From Syntrophaceae bacterium UBA2188 (GTDB taxonomy: Bacteria > Desulfobacterota > BSN033 > UBA1163): a stretch of DNA of 41,988 nt. The position numbers and the translations under genes were made by a program. A model generated the notes under the pieces. The model searched no databases. It had not been told where the DNA came from and was given only the letters and a program-made list of their open reading frames with translations. Shown piece after piece: positions 8,006-16,032 of this stretch. The stretch lies in the NCBI GenBank assembly GCA_002327985.1, contig DCVM01000050.1, forward strand, positions 1-41,988, read 5' to 3'. Position 1 is the stretch's first letter, and each line of letters starts with the position of its first letter.

Positions 8006-8803
8006 TTAAGCTTTTTTAGCCTCTGCCCTGAAACTTCTTATATAATAAACATTGGGTTGCGTACCCCTTTCCTTATCTTTCAAAAGGTCTCCCTTATTGT
8101 TTTTCAGTCGAAATGCCTTATGTTTTTTTAGCAACTGACTCACCTCGCTGTTTCGGTCATTGAGGTCTCCGAAAACCCTTGCTTTCGATGGGCAAGAGGA
8201 AACACAGTAGGGTTGTTCCCCACGAACGACTCGATGCTCGCAGAAGATACACTTTTCAACAATATCTCCCCTTCTCACGCTTGCATAATCGGGATGCTTA
8301 TAAAGGGTTCTGTGGGGAGGAGTATCTCCTGCTCTCTTGGTGATCTCCGCCCCCGAAGCTGTTCCTCCCTTGAACGCCTCAAGCGAATCCTTGTAGAATT
8401 TGTGAGGTTCATCATGGTTGAAACTGATCACGCTGTAGGCGGCTTTTTCTTTGTCGACATCTTCAGCGCTGTAAGGACAAGCTTCCTGGCATTGGCGGCA
8501 CCCGATACATCTCTCGTTATTATGCATGGTGATGCCGTTCCCGTGCTTGTACATCGCTTTCGGTGTAACGGGGCAAGCCTTCACGCACGGGGCATCGGTA
8601 CAATGATTGCACAAAACCGGCATGATGGAATACTTAACGTTTGGAAACTGGCCCTCTACCTTCGTGATAAAATCTGCCCAATTAAACGTCTGCCCCTGAG
8701 ACCTGTCCGGTGTGTTGTTTTCTGTCTTGCAGGCCACACCGCAAGCCCCGCATCCGGTGCACTTCAGTAAATCAATCACCATTGCCAGTTGTTTCTTAGC
8801 CAC
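8006..8803 (-). CDS. Four-cluster ferredoxin subunit of molybdopterin oxidoreductase
   Basis: 265-residue DmsB/PsrB/ArrB-type electron-transfer subunit without signal peptide, so it is presumably exported with its catalytic partner by hitch-hiking. Cys groups: CTGCGACGVACKTEN, CNHCTDAPCVKACP, CIGCRQCQEACP and CIFCEHRVVRGEQPYCVSSCP, sixteen ligands for four clusters. About 45 extra residues (around VISFNHDEPHKFY to TPPHRTLYKHPDY) lie between groups three and four. The start is GTG at 8803 with AGGAGG upstream. It lies about 20 bp after the catalytic subunit. The ending VYYIRSF is typical of the family. Confidence 0.92.
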   Translation of the reverse strand: MAKKQLAMVIDLLKCTGCGACGVACKTENNTPDRSQGQTFNWADFITKVEGQFPNVKYSIMPVLCNHCTDAPCVKACPVTPKAMYKHGNGITMHNNERCIGCRQCQEACPYSAEDVDKEKAAYSVISFNHDEPHKFYKDSLEAFKGGTASGAEITKRAGDTPPHRTLYKHPDYASVRRGDIVEKCIFCEHRVVRGEQPYCVSSCPSKARVFGDLNDRNSEVSQLLKKHKAFRLKNNKGDLLKDKERGTQPNVYYIRSFRAEAKKA

Positions 8804-8823
8804 GGGTTCTTACCTCCTCTCCC

Positions 8824-11379
8824 TTAAACCTTCTCAATTTTCACACCGGTGAACCCACCATTTCGGGCGGTGGCACCGCTCAGGTAATCATAATCATCCG
8901 GCATGATCTCGTTGAAGTTTGCACCTCTCGGTTCGAACGTGGTGTAGTTCTTCGTCCCAACACGACCATAAGACCAGTGCCCCTGGCCATAGCATTTCGC
9001 CACCGAGCCGGGACGCACCCCTTCCCAGAGGCGGGCGCGAATCTCGAGACTGCCGATGGTGGAAATCACCTTTACCCGGTCGCCTTCCTTGATACCGAGT
9101 ACTTTGGCATCCGAAGGGTTGATATGAATCACATCTTCATTGTTGAGATCGCCCGGATCGCATTTTTTGAACGCATGGTACCATGTAAGGTTGGCACTCC
9201 GGCCTTCACGGTTAAGCCTGGATTTCATATCAATGAGGTCAAAAGGATATTGACTGCGGTCGCCATGCCTTCGAGGAGATTCATAATGAGGCACGAATGC
9301 CTTCTCTCCGCGCGCCTCGTAGTTTGTCGCTTCCAGTACACCATCAACCGTTGTCTTATTTTTATCGGCGTGCTCGGTGAGGGCCTTCTTGAGAGTTTCG
9401 CTGTAGAACTCAAACTTCTTTGTCACGGTGGGAAAGTTACCCTGCTCGGGTGTACCCCATTTCTTTCGGAACTCAAAGCGCGGGGAGTTGACAACCCCTT
9501 TTTTCCTGAAATCTTCCCAGCCCTCGGGCCGGTCGCCCTTGTAATCCTTATTCTGTGTGGGGTCCCATGCTTTCTGGCTACGAATCTTTGTAGCGTAAAG
9601 AGCGAATTCCTCGGCCTTTGTTGGGCTTTTCCCGGTTTCGGGATCCTTATATTCATGATAGAGCCAGTCATAGATATTTGAAAAACCTTTGGCCTTGAGC
9701 TTTTCTCCCAGAAGCCACACGATTTCGGTTTCAGCGCTCTTCACATCAAACATTCGTTTAATGGCAGGTTGGTGGATCGAGATATGGCCGTGCATGTTTC
9801 CCTTATTGCGAGAAATAGCCCAATCTTCCGAGTGGTGTAACGCAGCGGGTAATATGATATCCGCAAACTGTGTCATTTCGGAAACGATGGGAACGATATG
9901 AACAAAGAAGGGAATTTTCGCCATGGCCTTGTCCCAACGTCCAGCTCCTGTGCCGGAGAAATTGAAGTTGTTGAAGTAACCGATGGCGACCTTGATGTCA
10001 TAGGGGTCATTTTTGAGGAGGGCATTGGGCACATTATTGGTGGACACTCCACTGCCGGGCTTACCGGATGCAAGGTTGGGGAATTTAAGAGTGCCCCTCT
10101 GGTCAATCTTTTTATGTTTCATTCCAGCCTTGGCCAAATCATCCTGATATTTGTCGAACTTGGGATAACTGCTGCTCGGAGCACCTGCACCGGTGACTAT
10201 GCCACCTTCATTGTCGCTGGCGCCAACCAGGCCGTTGAGGGCGTGGATGGCCAGTGCAGCGTATGTCCCGCGCGGCATCATGGTCGGTCCATACCAGATG
10301 GCGCAGTGGGGAGAGGCCTTGGCAAACCCTTTTGCCACACGAACAATCTGCTCTTTGGAAAGTCCTGTGATAGCCGCTGCCCAATCAGGTGTTTTATCCT
10401 TCAGTTCGATGTTCCACCACCTTATAAGGCCATGGGTATGCTTTTCAGCAAAAATGCCTTCGTCAATGGTCTTTCCGGCTTTGAACTGGTTTTTGCCGTC
10501 TTTGAAATCACCAACAAACTCCTTATTCCATAATCCTTCGGTTAAAATCACATGAGCCACTGCTGTGGCAAGCGCTCCGTCTTCACCAGGTTTGATTGGC
10601 AACCATTCGTGGGCCTTGGCCGCGGTGTTGTTCATGCGGGGGTCTACGACCACCACGGTACCTTCTTCAAGAAGGCGGCTCAGTTTTAGAGTGGTATTGG
10701 GGACATGTCGGTTGGATGAGACAGGATCGCAGCCCCAGACGATCAGATATTTCATTTTATCAAGATCGTAATCGGAGTATCCCCAAAAACCTTCTGTAAA
10801 GAAACGTCCCATCTTCTCGACCTCAGCACACAGGGCACTGTGAGAAATATTATTGGGTGAGCCAATCATCTTGGTCAAGTGATCATAAAGGATCGTATTA
10901 TGATCCGAATAGCGTCCACGCATGAGCAGGTATTTATGCGTTTCATTATTTTTACGCAGTTCCAATATCTTGTCGGCCACCAGGTCTATAGCCTCATCCC
11001 ATGAGATGGGAATAAATTTCGGATCGATCCCTCTGCCCTTCTGCGGGTTGGTTCTTTTCATGGGAACCTTGATCCGGTCGGGGTCATAAATCTGCTGGAG
11101 GATCAGATGGCCTCTCACACAGCAGTAGCCGTTGTTGACTTTGCTAAGCGGATTGCCACGGACCTTGACAGCCCGTCCTTCCTGGACGAATATTTCAATG
11201 GGGCACCATTGCGTGCATCCCTGACAGGTTGAGGGTATCCATTCCCCACCTTCCGGTGCCCCCTGACCTTCTCGTAGGTCTTTCCCATTTGCAAAGGCAT
11301 TGAGGGAAGGAGTCCCGAGCGTGACGGCTGCACCAGCAACTAAGCCTAACCTTAGAAAGTCTCTTCTCTTAATCTCCAT
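8824..11379 (-). CDS. Tat-exported molybdopterin oxidoreductase, ArrA/PsrA/TtrA clade
   Basis: 851-residue catalytic subunit of the DMSO reductase superfamily. Tat leader: EIKRRDFLRLG, then an Ala/Gly-rich hydrophobic stretch to about residue 30. The [4Fe-4S] site is C52-x2-C55-x3-C59 with C86 or C87. The likely Mo ligand is C184 in HSALCAEVEK (codon TGT, not selenocysteine). RGRY (R156, Y157), H180, S181, C184, K189 and Y201 have the spacing I recall for the arsenate-binding pocket of ArrA, so an arsenate- or other oxyanion-reducing role is plausible; polysulfide, thiosulfate or tetrathionate reductase relatives cannot be excluded. The ATG at 11379 has GGAG upstream; the open frame starts 7 codons earlier with TTG. 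First gene of an operon with its ferredoxin and TorD chaperone, divergent from a Cys-rich HTH gene. Confidence 0.88.
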   Translation of the reverse strand: MEIKRRDFLRLGLVAGAAVTLGTPSLNAFANGKDLREGQGAPEGGEWIPSTCQGCTQWCPIEIFVQEGRAVKVRGNPLSKVNNGYCCVRGHLILQQIYDPDRIKVPMKRTNPQKGRGIDPKFIPISWDEAIDLVADKILELRKNNETHKYLLMRGRYSDHNTILYDHLTKMIGSPNNISHSALCAEVEKMGRFFTEGFWGYSDYDLDKMKYLIVWGCDPVSSNRHVPNTTLKLSRLLEEGTVVVVDPRMNNTAAKAHEWLPIKPGEDGALATAVAHVILTEGLWNKEFVGDFKDGKNQFKAGKTIDEGIFAEKHTHGLIRWWNIELKDKTPDWAAAITGLSKEQIVRVAKGFAKASPHCAIWYGPTMMPRGTYAALAIHALNGLVGASDNEGGIVTGAGAPSSSYPKFDKYQDDLAKAGMKHKKIDQRGTLKFPNLASGKPGSGVSTNNVPNALLKNDPYDIKVAIGYFNNFNFSGTGAGRWDKAMAKIPFFVHIVPIVSEMTQFADIILPAALHHSEDWAISRNKGNMHGHISIHQPAIKRMFDVKSAETEIVWLLGEKLKAKGFSNIYDWLYHEYKDPETGKSPTKAEEFALYATKIRSQKAWDPTQNKDYKGDRPEGWEDFRKKGVVNSPRFEFRKKWGTPEQGNFPTVTKKFEFYSETLKKALTEHADKNKTTVDGVLEATNYEARGEKAFVPHYESPRRHGDRSQYPFDLIDMKSRLNREGRSANLTWYHAFKKCDPGDLNNEDVIHINPSDAKVLGIKEGDRVKVISTIGSLEIRARLWEGVRPGSVAKCYGQGHWSYGRVGTKNYTTFEPRGANFNEIMPDDYDYLSGATARNGGFTGVKIEKV

Positions 11380-11636
11380 CCTTGTCTCCTTTCCTTCCAA
11401 TGAGCGAAAGCAGGCTTTGACACTCTACGCTGAAATCCGTTAAGAACTTATCCGATCCAAAAAGTTTAAATGACTGTCTTTTAGAGCAACCTCTCCTGTC
11501 GTGGCTAATCCCTAACAAGCGCCGCTATAGATATTCGTTTGGCCATGAAAAGATGTATGATTCAATCCTTGAGGGGCCCCACCCAACTGGCGATATCTAA
11601 TCCACAATCACCGCGCCATCTGATATTATGACCACC

Positions 11637-11651
11637 GTAATAAAATATTAC
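11637..11651. promoter_or_regulatory. Short perfect inverted repeat GTAATA-AAA-TATTAC
   Basis: Fifteen-base perfect inverted repeat eight bases upstream of the 19-bp palindrome at 11659. It could be a second protein-binding half or simply AT-rich promoter DNA. Confidence 0.4.
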
Positions 11652-11658
11652 TTTAAAA

Positions 11659-11677
11659 TATACCACAATGTGGTATA
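11659..11677. promoter_or_regulatory. Perfect 9-1-9 palindrome, candidate operator
   Basis: TATACCACA-A-TGTGGTATA, a perfect 19-base palindrome. Its right end forms a consensus -10 hexamer TATAAT at 11674-11679, placed to start transcription of the HTH gene at 11746. An operator overlapping the -10 box is the usual arrangement for autorepression. That the HTH protein binds here is an inference from proximity. Confidence 0.65.
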
Positions 11678-11745
11678 ATTGTCAATAAGAGTAGATGAAC
11701 CATTAATCGGTTTATTTTATCCTTTTCAGTGGAGAGAAAAACCTT

Positions 11746-12219
11746 ATGGACGCGAATGAGTTTCAATCTATTCGGCATAAACTCTTAAAGACTCAGAGGC
11801 AGATGTCTGAGCTTTTAGGAGTATCGCTCAAGGCAGTCCAGAGTTTCGAACAAGGGTGGCGAAGCATCTCTCCCTATATAGAGCGGCAGGCACTATTTCT
11901 CCTTGCCATGAAAATGGAATCGCAACAACCACTGCCTCCTTGCTGGGAAGTACGGGGCTGTCCTCGCCAGATGCAGGATGCCTGCCCGGCCTGGGAATTT
12001 AAAAGCGGGCATCTCTGTTGGTTCATTAATGGTACAATCTGTCAGGGAAAACATCGAAAGAGCTGGAGTCAGAAAATGGCTCTGTGCAAAACATGTAAGG
12101 TTTTCACTTCCTTCATGAAGCATTGGGGCCTCCCTCTCAAACGCAGATCCTATAAACAGAGAGAAAAGAGGATAGAAGGTAATCTTTCAAAAGGGAGGAA
12201 ACTTCTACCTCCTCATTAA
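11746..12219 (+). CDS. HTH regulator with Cys-rich 'two-CW' domain
   Basis: 157-residue protein. Residues 8-40 (RHKLLKTQRQMSELLGVSLK and following) form a Cro/XRE-like helix-turn-helix. Residues 64-120 hold seven cysteines: C66-W67, C72, C80, C91-W92, C99, C114 and C117. The two CW pairs match what I know as the 'two-CW' arrangement of small Cys-rich proteins in anaerobes. The rest is basic (RRSYKQREKR). The likely role is a DNA-binding sensor with a metal or iron-sulfur site controlling the divergent molybdoenzyme operon; this is inferred from position and from the palindrome just upstream. Its stop codon overlaps the stop of the convergent apbE by three bases (TTAA). Confidence 0.75.
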   Translation: MDANEFQSIRHKLLKTQRQMSELLGVSLKAVQSFEQGWRSISPYIERQALFLLAMKMESQQPLPPCWEVRGCPRQMQDACPAWEFKSGHLCWFINGTICQGKHRKSWSQKMALCKTCKVFTSFMKHWGLPLKRRSYKQREKRIEGNLSKGRKLLPPH

Positions 12220-13241
12220 GGCATGAATGAAAAACGGTCTTTTAGGCCAGGCGAGAGGATGATCTTTCCCTCTTGGTCCACAATGAGACACTCCATTCCC
12301 CCTATCCTTTGACATAGGGAATATCCCTTTTCAGGTCCAAGGACAAAGACAGCGGTGGACAAGGCATCAGAGATCATCCCCTCTTTAGAAAGGATGGTGA
12401 CGCTCTGACATGCTTCTGCAGGGAGACCATTTTTCGGATTGAGGAGATGGTGATACCGTTTGCCCTCGTATATAAAATATTTTTCATAATCTCCCGATGT
12501 AGCCATCGCCCCCTCCCCGATAGATATCTTGGCCATGATTTTCTCAGGAATCCTCGGATTCTGAATTCCTATTGTCCAGGGCTGACCCCATTTCAACCCT
12601 CCTGCTCTTAAATCACCCCCTATGTTCACAATCAGATTTTTATAACCGAGGTTTTTCAAAACCTCAAAAGCTTTATCTACGGCATAGCCTTTCGCAATTC
12701 CCCCCAGATCGATAGACATCTCGCCTTTCTTCAAAAAGATTTTTCCTCCCTGATGGATCAGGATGTTTCTGAAACTCACTAAATCTAAACTTTTTTTCAA
12801 GTCTTCTTCCGAAGGAGGGTATCCTTTTGCCCTCGCCCGTTGCCAGAGCTCGATAAGCGGACCCACGGTGATATCAAATCCACCTTCAGAACGTTCTGAT
12901 ATGTCTATTGACTTTTTGATGACATGCAACGTCTCCGGAGAAACCTCCACCCATTCATTGCCTGCAGACTGGTTGATCCGGAAGACATCTCCTGATTCGA
13001 TTTTTGGACTCATTAACTGTTCGATCCTACGAATCTCATGAAAACCCTTCAGGGCTGCCTTCTCCGCCTTCTCTTGATTTTCTCCGATGAGTGCAATTTC
13101 AACAACTGTTCCCATGGAGATTTGACGAAACTTAAACAATTCATGGGAATAGGAAAGATAAGGAAAGGTGATCAGAAAGAAAAAGAGAGGTCCAGCATAT
13201 TTTCTGAATTCAATCCGATGATTAAACTTCTTTGATCTCAT
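12216..13241 (-). CDS. apbE: FAD:protein FMN transferase (ApbE)
   Basis: 341-residue ApbE-family enzyme that attaches FMN from FAD to a Thr or Ser of exported target proteins. N-terminal hydrophobic segment LFFFLITFPYL suggests export or membrane anchoring; no lipobox Cys follows. Conserved blocks: MGTVVEIAL, SEGGFDITVGPL, DLGGIAKGYAVD, NIGGDLRAGG, ATSGDYEKYF, YHHLLNPKNG and MISDALSTAVFVLG, the last with Mg-binding Asp. Start ATG overlaps the stop of the upstream gene in an ATGA, so it is translationally coupled to that gene, which encodes an FMN-binding protein with an ApbE recognition motif, its likely substrate. Confidence 0.95.
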   Translation of the reverse strand: MRSKKFNHRIEFRKYAGPLFFFLITFPYLSYSHELFKFRQISMGTVVEIALIGENQEKAEKAALKGFHEIRRIEQLMSPKIESGDVFRINQSAGNEWVEVSPETLHVIKKSIDISERSEGGFDITVGPLIELWQRARAKGYPPSEEDLKKSLDLVSFRNILIHQGGKIFLKKGEMSIDLGGIAKGYAVDKAFEVLKNLGYKNLIVNIGGDLRAGGLKWGQPWTIGIQNPRIPEKIMAKISIGEGAMATSGDYEKYFIYEGKRYHHLLNPKNGLPAEACQSVTILSKEGMISDALSTAVFVLGPEKGYSLCQRIGGMECLIVDQEGKIILSPGLKDRFSFMP

Positions 13242-14347
13242 TTCCGAATATATCCCTCTTTCTTAATTTTTTCATAAACCTCTTTCGTTTTGTCCAGGCT
13301 ATCAAAAATGAGGACAGCCGTGATGGTGGCCCCTGAGATCGAATCTACTTTAGGGTCGAACGTAAAGGGTTTAAAGATGGATCTCCCCACCACCCTGTTT
13401 TTTAAATTCTTTATATCCTCCTCTGTCCAGTCGAGATTATCGATTTTTGTCAGCTGAATGGGGACAATATCCACCACCTTCCCCTCAGAATCGAAGGTAT
13501 AAAAGAAAAAGGTATCGTGACAGACATCACAGATGGCCCGTCGAGTTGCCAGTTTTGCAAAAAGATTTTTCTGATGGGACCGAAAATCAACCTTTCCCAT
13601 ATAGATGGGATCTCCATCCTTTAACACTATTTTTTTCACCTCGAGGACTTTCCCCCCTGAAGTTTCCATTCCCTGCTTTGCCTTTATCACTAACTCCTCT
13701 TCAGAGAGAGGGGGCTTCAAAGCGTCGCCTTCATAAATTGACCCCTTCTTCGGTTTCAACAAGGCGAAGTCATATTGCAACACCGCTTTGGTCTCCTCGA
13801 TTGCCCTCTGGGCAGATTCGATTAACCCTAAATGGGTACTCACCACCATCCCTTTCCCTTGGGAGTCCTTTCTGACCCATATTGTGAAAGGTGTTCGAGG
13901 GCTTCCGACCGCATTGTGGGCATCGAATTTTGAATCGGGAAGGACGGGATAAGGGATGGCATGCTCTTTTTTATAATGCTCCACTTCCTCCAAGCTATTC
14001 CCAGCGGCGATCCCGATGATTTTCACCTTTCCTTTGAGTTTTGGATCTTTTTCAATCAAGGCATGGACTTCATTGAAAATCGGTGCCTGTTTCTGGCAAC
14101 TGTAACAATAGGTGCTAAGGAATTCGATGAGAAATAGAGAACCGCGGATTTCTCTAAAGGAGAACAAACCTTTCTTAGGGATCCCAAGATAGACTTGTTC
14201 ACCTTTAGAAAGCACATGCTTAAATGTTAAATCTGGGAAAGGGACCGCAAAACCGATCGATTTTGTTTCTCCATGGACGAGTCCATACAAAACAAAGAAA
14301 GAGAGTAAAACGGGTAAGCAATAATGGATAGCTTGTTTTGTTATCAT
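13238..14347 (-). CDS. Exported thioredoxin-fold / FMN-binding protein with CXXCH motif
   Basis: 369 residues counted from ATG 14347, which has GGGGAG five bases upstream; the open frame starts two codons earlier at a GTG. Residues 1-26 are a signal peptide. About 30-190 is a TlpA/AhpC-like thioredoxin fold with C81-Y-S-C84 as redox pair. About 215-369 is an FMN-binding domain with D335-S-I-S-G-A-T341, the Dxx(S/T)GA(T/S) flavinylation motif, making T341 the expected FMN attachment site. Within the FMN domain C273-D-V-C-H277 matches a c-type haem motif. It is followed by apbE with a 4-bp overlap. A periplasmic flavoprotein linking thiol, haem and flavin chemistry is inferred; its partner is unknown. 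Confidence 0.88.
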   Translation of the reverse strand: MITKQAIHYCLPVLLSFFVLYGLVHGETKSIGFAVPFPDLTFKHVLSKGEQVYLGIPKKGLFSFREIRGSLFLIEFLSTYCYSCQKQAPIFNEVHALIEKDPKLKGKVKIIGIAAGNSLEEVEHYKKEHAIPYPVLPDSKFDAHNAVGSPRTPFTIWVRKDSQGKGMVVSTHLGLIESAQRAIEETKAVLQYDFALLKPKKGSIYEGDALKPPLSEEELVIKAKQGMETSGGKVLEVKKIVLKDGDPIYMGKVDFRSHQKNLFAKLATRRAICDVCHDTFFFYTFDSEGKVVDIVPIQLTKIDNLDWTEEDIKNLKNRVVGRSIFKPFTFDPKVDSISGATITAVLIFDSLDKTKEVYEKIKKEGYIRK

Positions 14348-14449
14348 GAACACTCCCCTTTCTTCACCCAGGTGGACATGATTTTCTTACCTGTAGTGAA
14401 TGAATCATTTCATCTTGTCCGAGGTGCTTTGAACGGTTAGGATCTCCCT

Positions 14450-15457
14450 TTATTGGGAGGACCAAAGTTTAAAAATTTGGTTCAACATCTCCTTCTTTTT
14501 TCTCACCATCTCTTGTTTCGAATTACAACGAACCTGACCGGCAGCTGCCCCGGGGTGGCCATCTCCGATGTTGAGGGTCCGCATGATCTCACCAATATTT
14601 TTACTCTGGCCCTGTCTATTTCCATTGATGGAAAGAGACATCGATAAACCAAGATGATTACTCTTGACCCCTTGGTAATCCATCAGGTTATAGACCTCCA
14701 ACACCCCGAGAGCCTCTGGATAGATTAAAAAGGCAAGGTTTTTGATGAGGTGCGGCCTCCGTTGATAACGGGTGAGATCGATCACGACCACCTCTTTCTT
14801 TCCATCTTGTTCAATGAAATAAGAAGCATCCTGAATCATTCGAAGCATTCTCCCCTCTTCTTCTCGATATTGTCTTAACCGTCTCTGAATAAAGTCGAGA
14901 TGGGATACCTCATCGATGGAACGGTCTCGAATTTGTTGGACTAAGTTTCTCATATAGCTTGCCTGATCCTCCGCCGATTGAAAAGGCGCCTTGAGAGTCA
15001 AATCGATTATCTTCCCGGGGGTCTCTCTCCTCCAATCCTCTATCGAGGCATAAGAAAAACTGTCAATGACATCTGCCTCCTCTACAGCCTTCAAGAAATA
15101 GAGGGGAAGTTCTTCTCTTTCGGAAAAATAGTCATAGACCACCCGGCTACAGCTTGGTTTTAAATCGAATCGGCCAGGGATCAACTTTGGATCGATCTTT
15201 CGAAGTGCCAATTCCTGAAGGTTGCCTTCATGATGATCAAACCAGAGACCACATTGTACAGGATAAGGCAAATCACAGACCACATCTTTCTCTGTGATCG
15301 TGATTTGGGAACGAGTAATGGCAAGGGGGCCCGCAAAGGTCACCTTATGAATTTTTAAAACCCATGTGCAGAGGGAGGCGCTCACCATGCCATCGAAATC
15401 ATTATGGGTGATAATCTTCTCGTACTCCTGTTTATTTGAGTCCAACATCGGTTTCAT
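14450..15457 (-). CDS. DHH-family phosphoesterase
   Basis: 335-residue DHH superfamily protein (NrnA/RecJ-like phosphodiesterases acting on short oligonucleotides or cyclic dinucleotides). Seen: HNDFDGMVSASL near residue 18, the FDHHEGN signature about residue 75, and a C-terminal GDGHPGAAAGQVRC substrate-binding block of DHHA1 type. The central region is helical and charged. The exact substrate is not decided by sequence. It stands alone, divergent from the fur operon, with 122 bp in between. Confidence 0.88.
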   Translation of the reverse strand: MKPMLDSNKQEYEKIITHNDFDGMVSASLCTWVLKIHKVTFAGPLAITRSQITITEKDVVCDLPYPVQCGLWFDHHEGNLQELALRKIDPKLIPGRFDLKPSCSRVVYDYFSEREELPLYFLKAVEEADVIDSFSYASIEDWRRETPGKIIDLTLKAPFQSAEDQASYMRNLVQQIRDRSIDEVSHLDFIQRRLRQYREEEGRMLRMIQDASYFIEQDGKKEVVVIDLTRYQRRPHLIKNLAFLIYPEALGVLEVYNLMDYQGVKSNHLGLSMSLSINGNRQGQSKNIGEIMRTLNIGDGHPGAAAGQVRCNSKQEMVRKKKEMLNQIFKLWSSQ

Positions 15458-15515
15458 TGTCCACTCTCTCTATAAAAAATATTAACAGAGAGGAGAAGGG
15501 AGGTCAATTTGCCTC

Positions 15516-15544
15516 TTGACAGGTTTGGAGGCATCGGTTAAGAT
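15516..15544 (+). promoter_or_regulatory. Sigma-70 promoter of the fur-feoB operon
   Basis: Perfect -35 TTGACA at 15516-15521, a 17-base spacer and -10 TAAGAT at 15539-15544. It is the best promoter match in the window. The candidate Fur box begins at the very next base. Confidence 0.8.
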
Positions 15545-15563
15545 GAAATTGAATTTCAATTTC
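15545..15563. promoter_or_regulatory. Perfect 9-1-9 Fur-box-like palindrome
   Basis: GAAATTGAA-T-TTCAATTTC, a perfect 19-base inverted repeat with the 9-1-9 geometry of the Fur box (consensus GATAATGATAATCATTATC). It covers the expected transcription start, directly after the -10 box, and lies 16 bases before the fur ATG. Repression of the whole iron operon by its own Fur when iron is plentiful is the natural inference. Confidence 0.8.
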
Positions 15564-15579
15564 AATATTGAGGTGCTCG

Positions 15580-16029
15580 ATGGAAACGGATCTTTTTAAA
15601 ACACGGATTTCCGAAGAGGGGTTGAAGGCAACCAAACAACGAGAAGAAATCCTCAACATCTTCATGACTTCGTCCGGACATCAAAACCTTGCTCAAATTT
15701 ATGCTCAGGTTGCCAAAATAAATCCTAAAATCGGCTACACGACCGTTTACCGTACCTTGAAACTCCTGACCCACCTTGGTCTCGCCACGCAACGAAAATT
15801 TGCTGACGGGGAGACCCGCTATGAACCGGCTTCGGAAGGAAGCCATCATGATCATCTCATTTGCTTAGACTGCGGAAAGATCATTGAATTTGAAGACCAA
15901 ACACTGGAAACCCTCCAGAATGGAATTGCCCGGCGTCACCGATTTAAGATCTCTCATCATCGGATGGAGATCTATGGCTGTTGTGAGGAATGTCACCGAA
16001 AGAAAAGAATGGGCAGGAGAAAAAGTTAG
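15580..16029 (+). CDS. fur: Fur-family metalloregulator
   Basis: 149-residue Fur/PerR-family repressor. N-terminal winged helix with ATKQREEIL and the recognition region GYTTVYRTLKLL; the dimerisation domain has HHDH (89-92), the C95-x2-C98 zinc pair with LICLDCGKIIEF, and a second CCEEC (134-138). ATG 15580 is preceded by GAGGTG; a TTG four codons upstream is open but lies over the operator side. The gene leads an operon with feoB and a DtxR-FeoA protein, so Fur (Fe2+) rather than PerR or Zur function is favoured. Confidence 0.92.
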   Translation: METDLFKTRISEEGLKATKQREEILNIFMTSSGHQNLAQIYAQVAKINPKIGYTTVYRTLKLLTHLGLATQRKFADGETRYEPASEGSHHDHLICLDCGKIIEFEDQTLETLQNGIARRHRFKISHHRMEIYGCCEECHRKKRMGRRKS

Positions 16030-16032
16030 AGA

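Larger units (their letters stand above)
11380..11745. other. Divergent intergenic control region
   Basis: 366 bp without a gene between the molybdoenzyme operon and the HTH regulator. It must hold both promoters. The half nearest the regulator is AT-rich and carries two perfect inverted repeats (11637-11651 and 11659-11677); the half nearest the molybdoenzyme shows no promoter I would assert. Confidence 0.6.

Noticed and set aside
9898..10533. 211-codon plus-strand open frame inside the molybdoenzyme gene
   Set aside because: It is antisense to a well-supported catalytic subunit with full family motifs; its own translation shows no recognisable domain.
10820..10850. Possible selenocysteine at the Mo site of the molybdoenzyme
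   Set aside because: The codon at the ligand position reads TGT (Cys), with no in-frame TGA.
13447..13875. 142-codon plus-strand open frame
   Set aside because: Antisense to the thioredoxin/FMN gene; Pro/Arg-rich translation without motifs.
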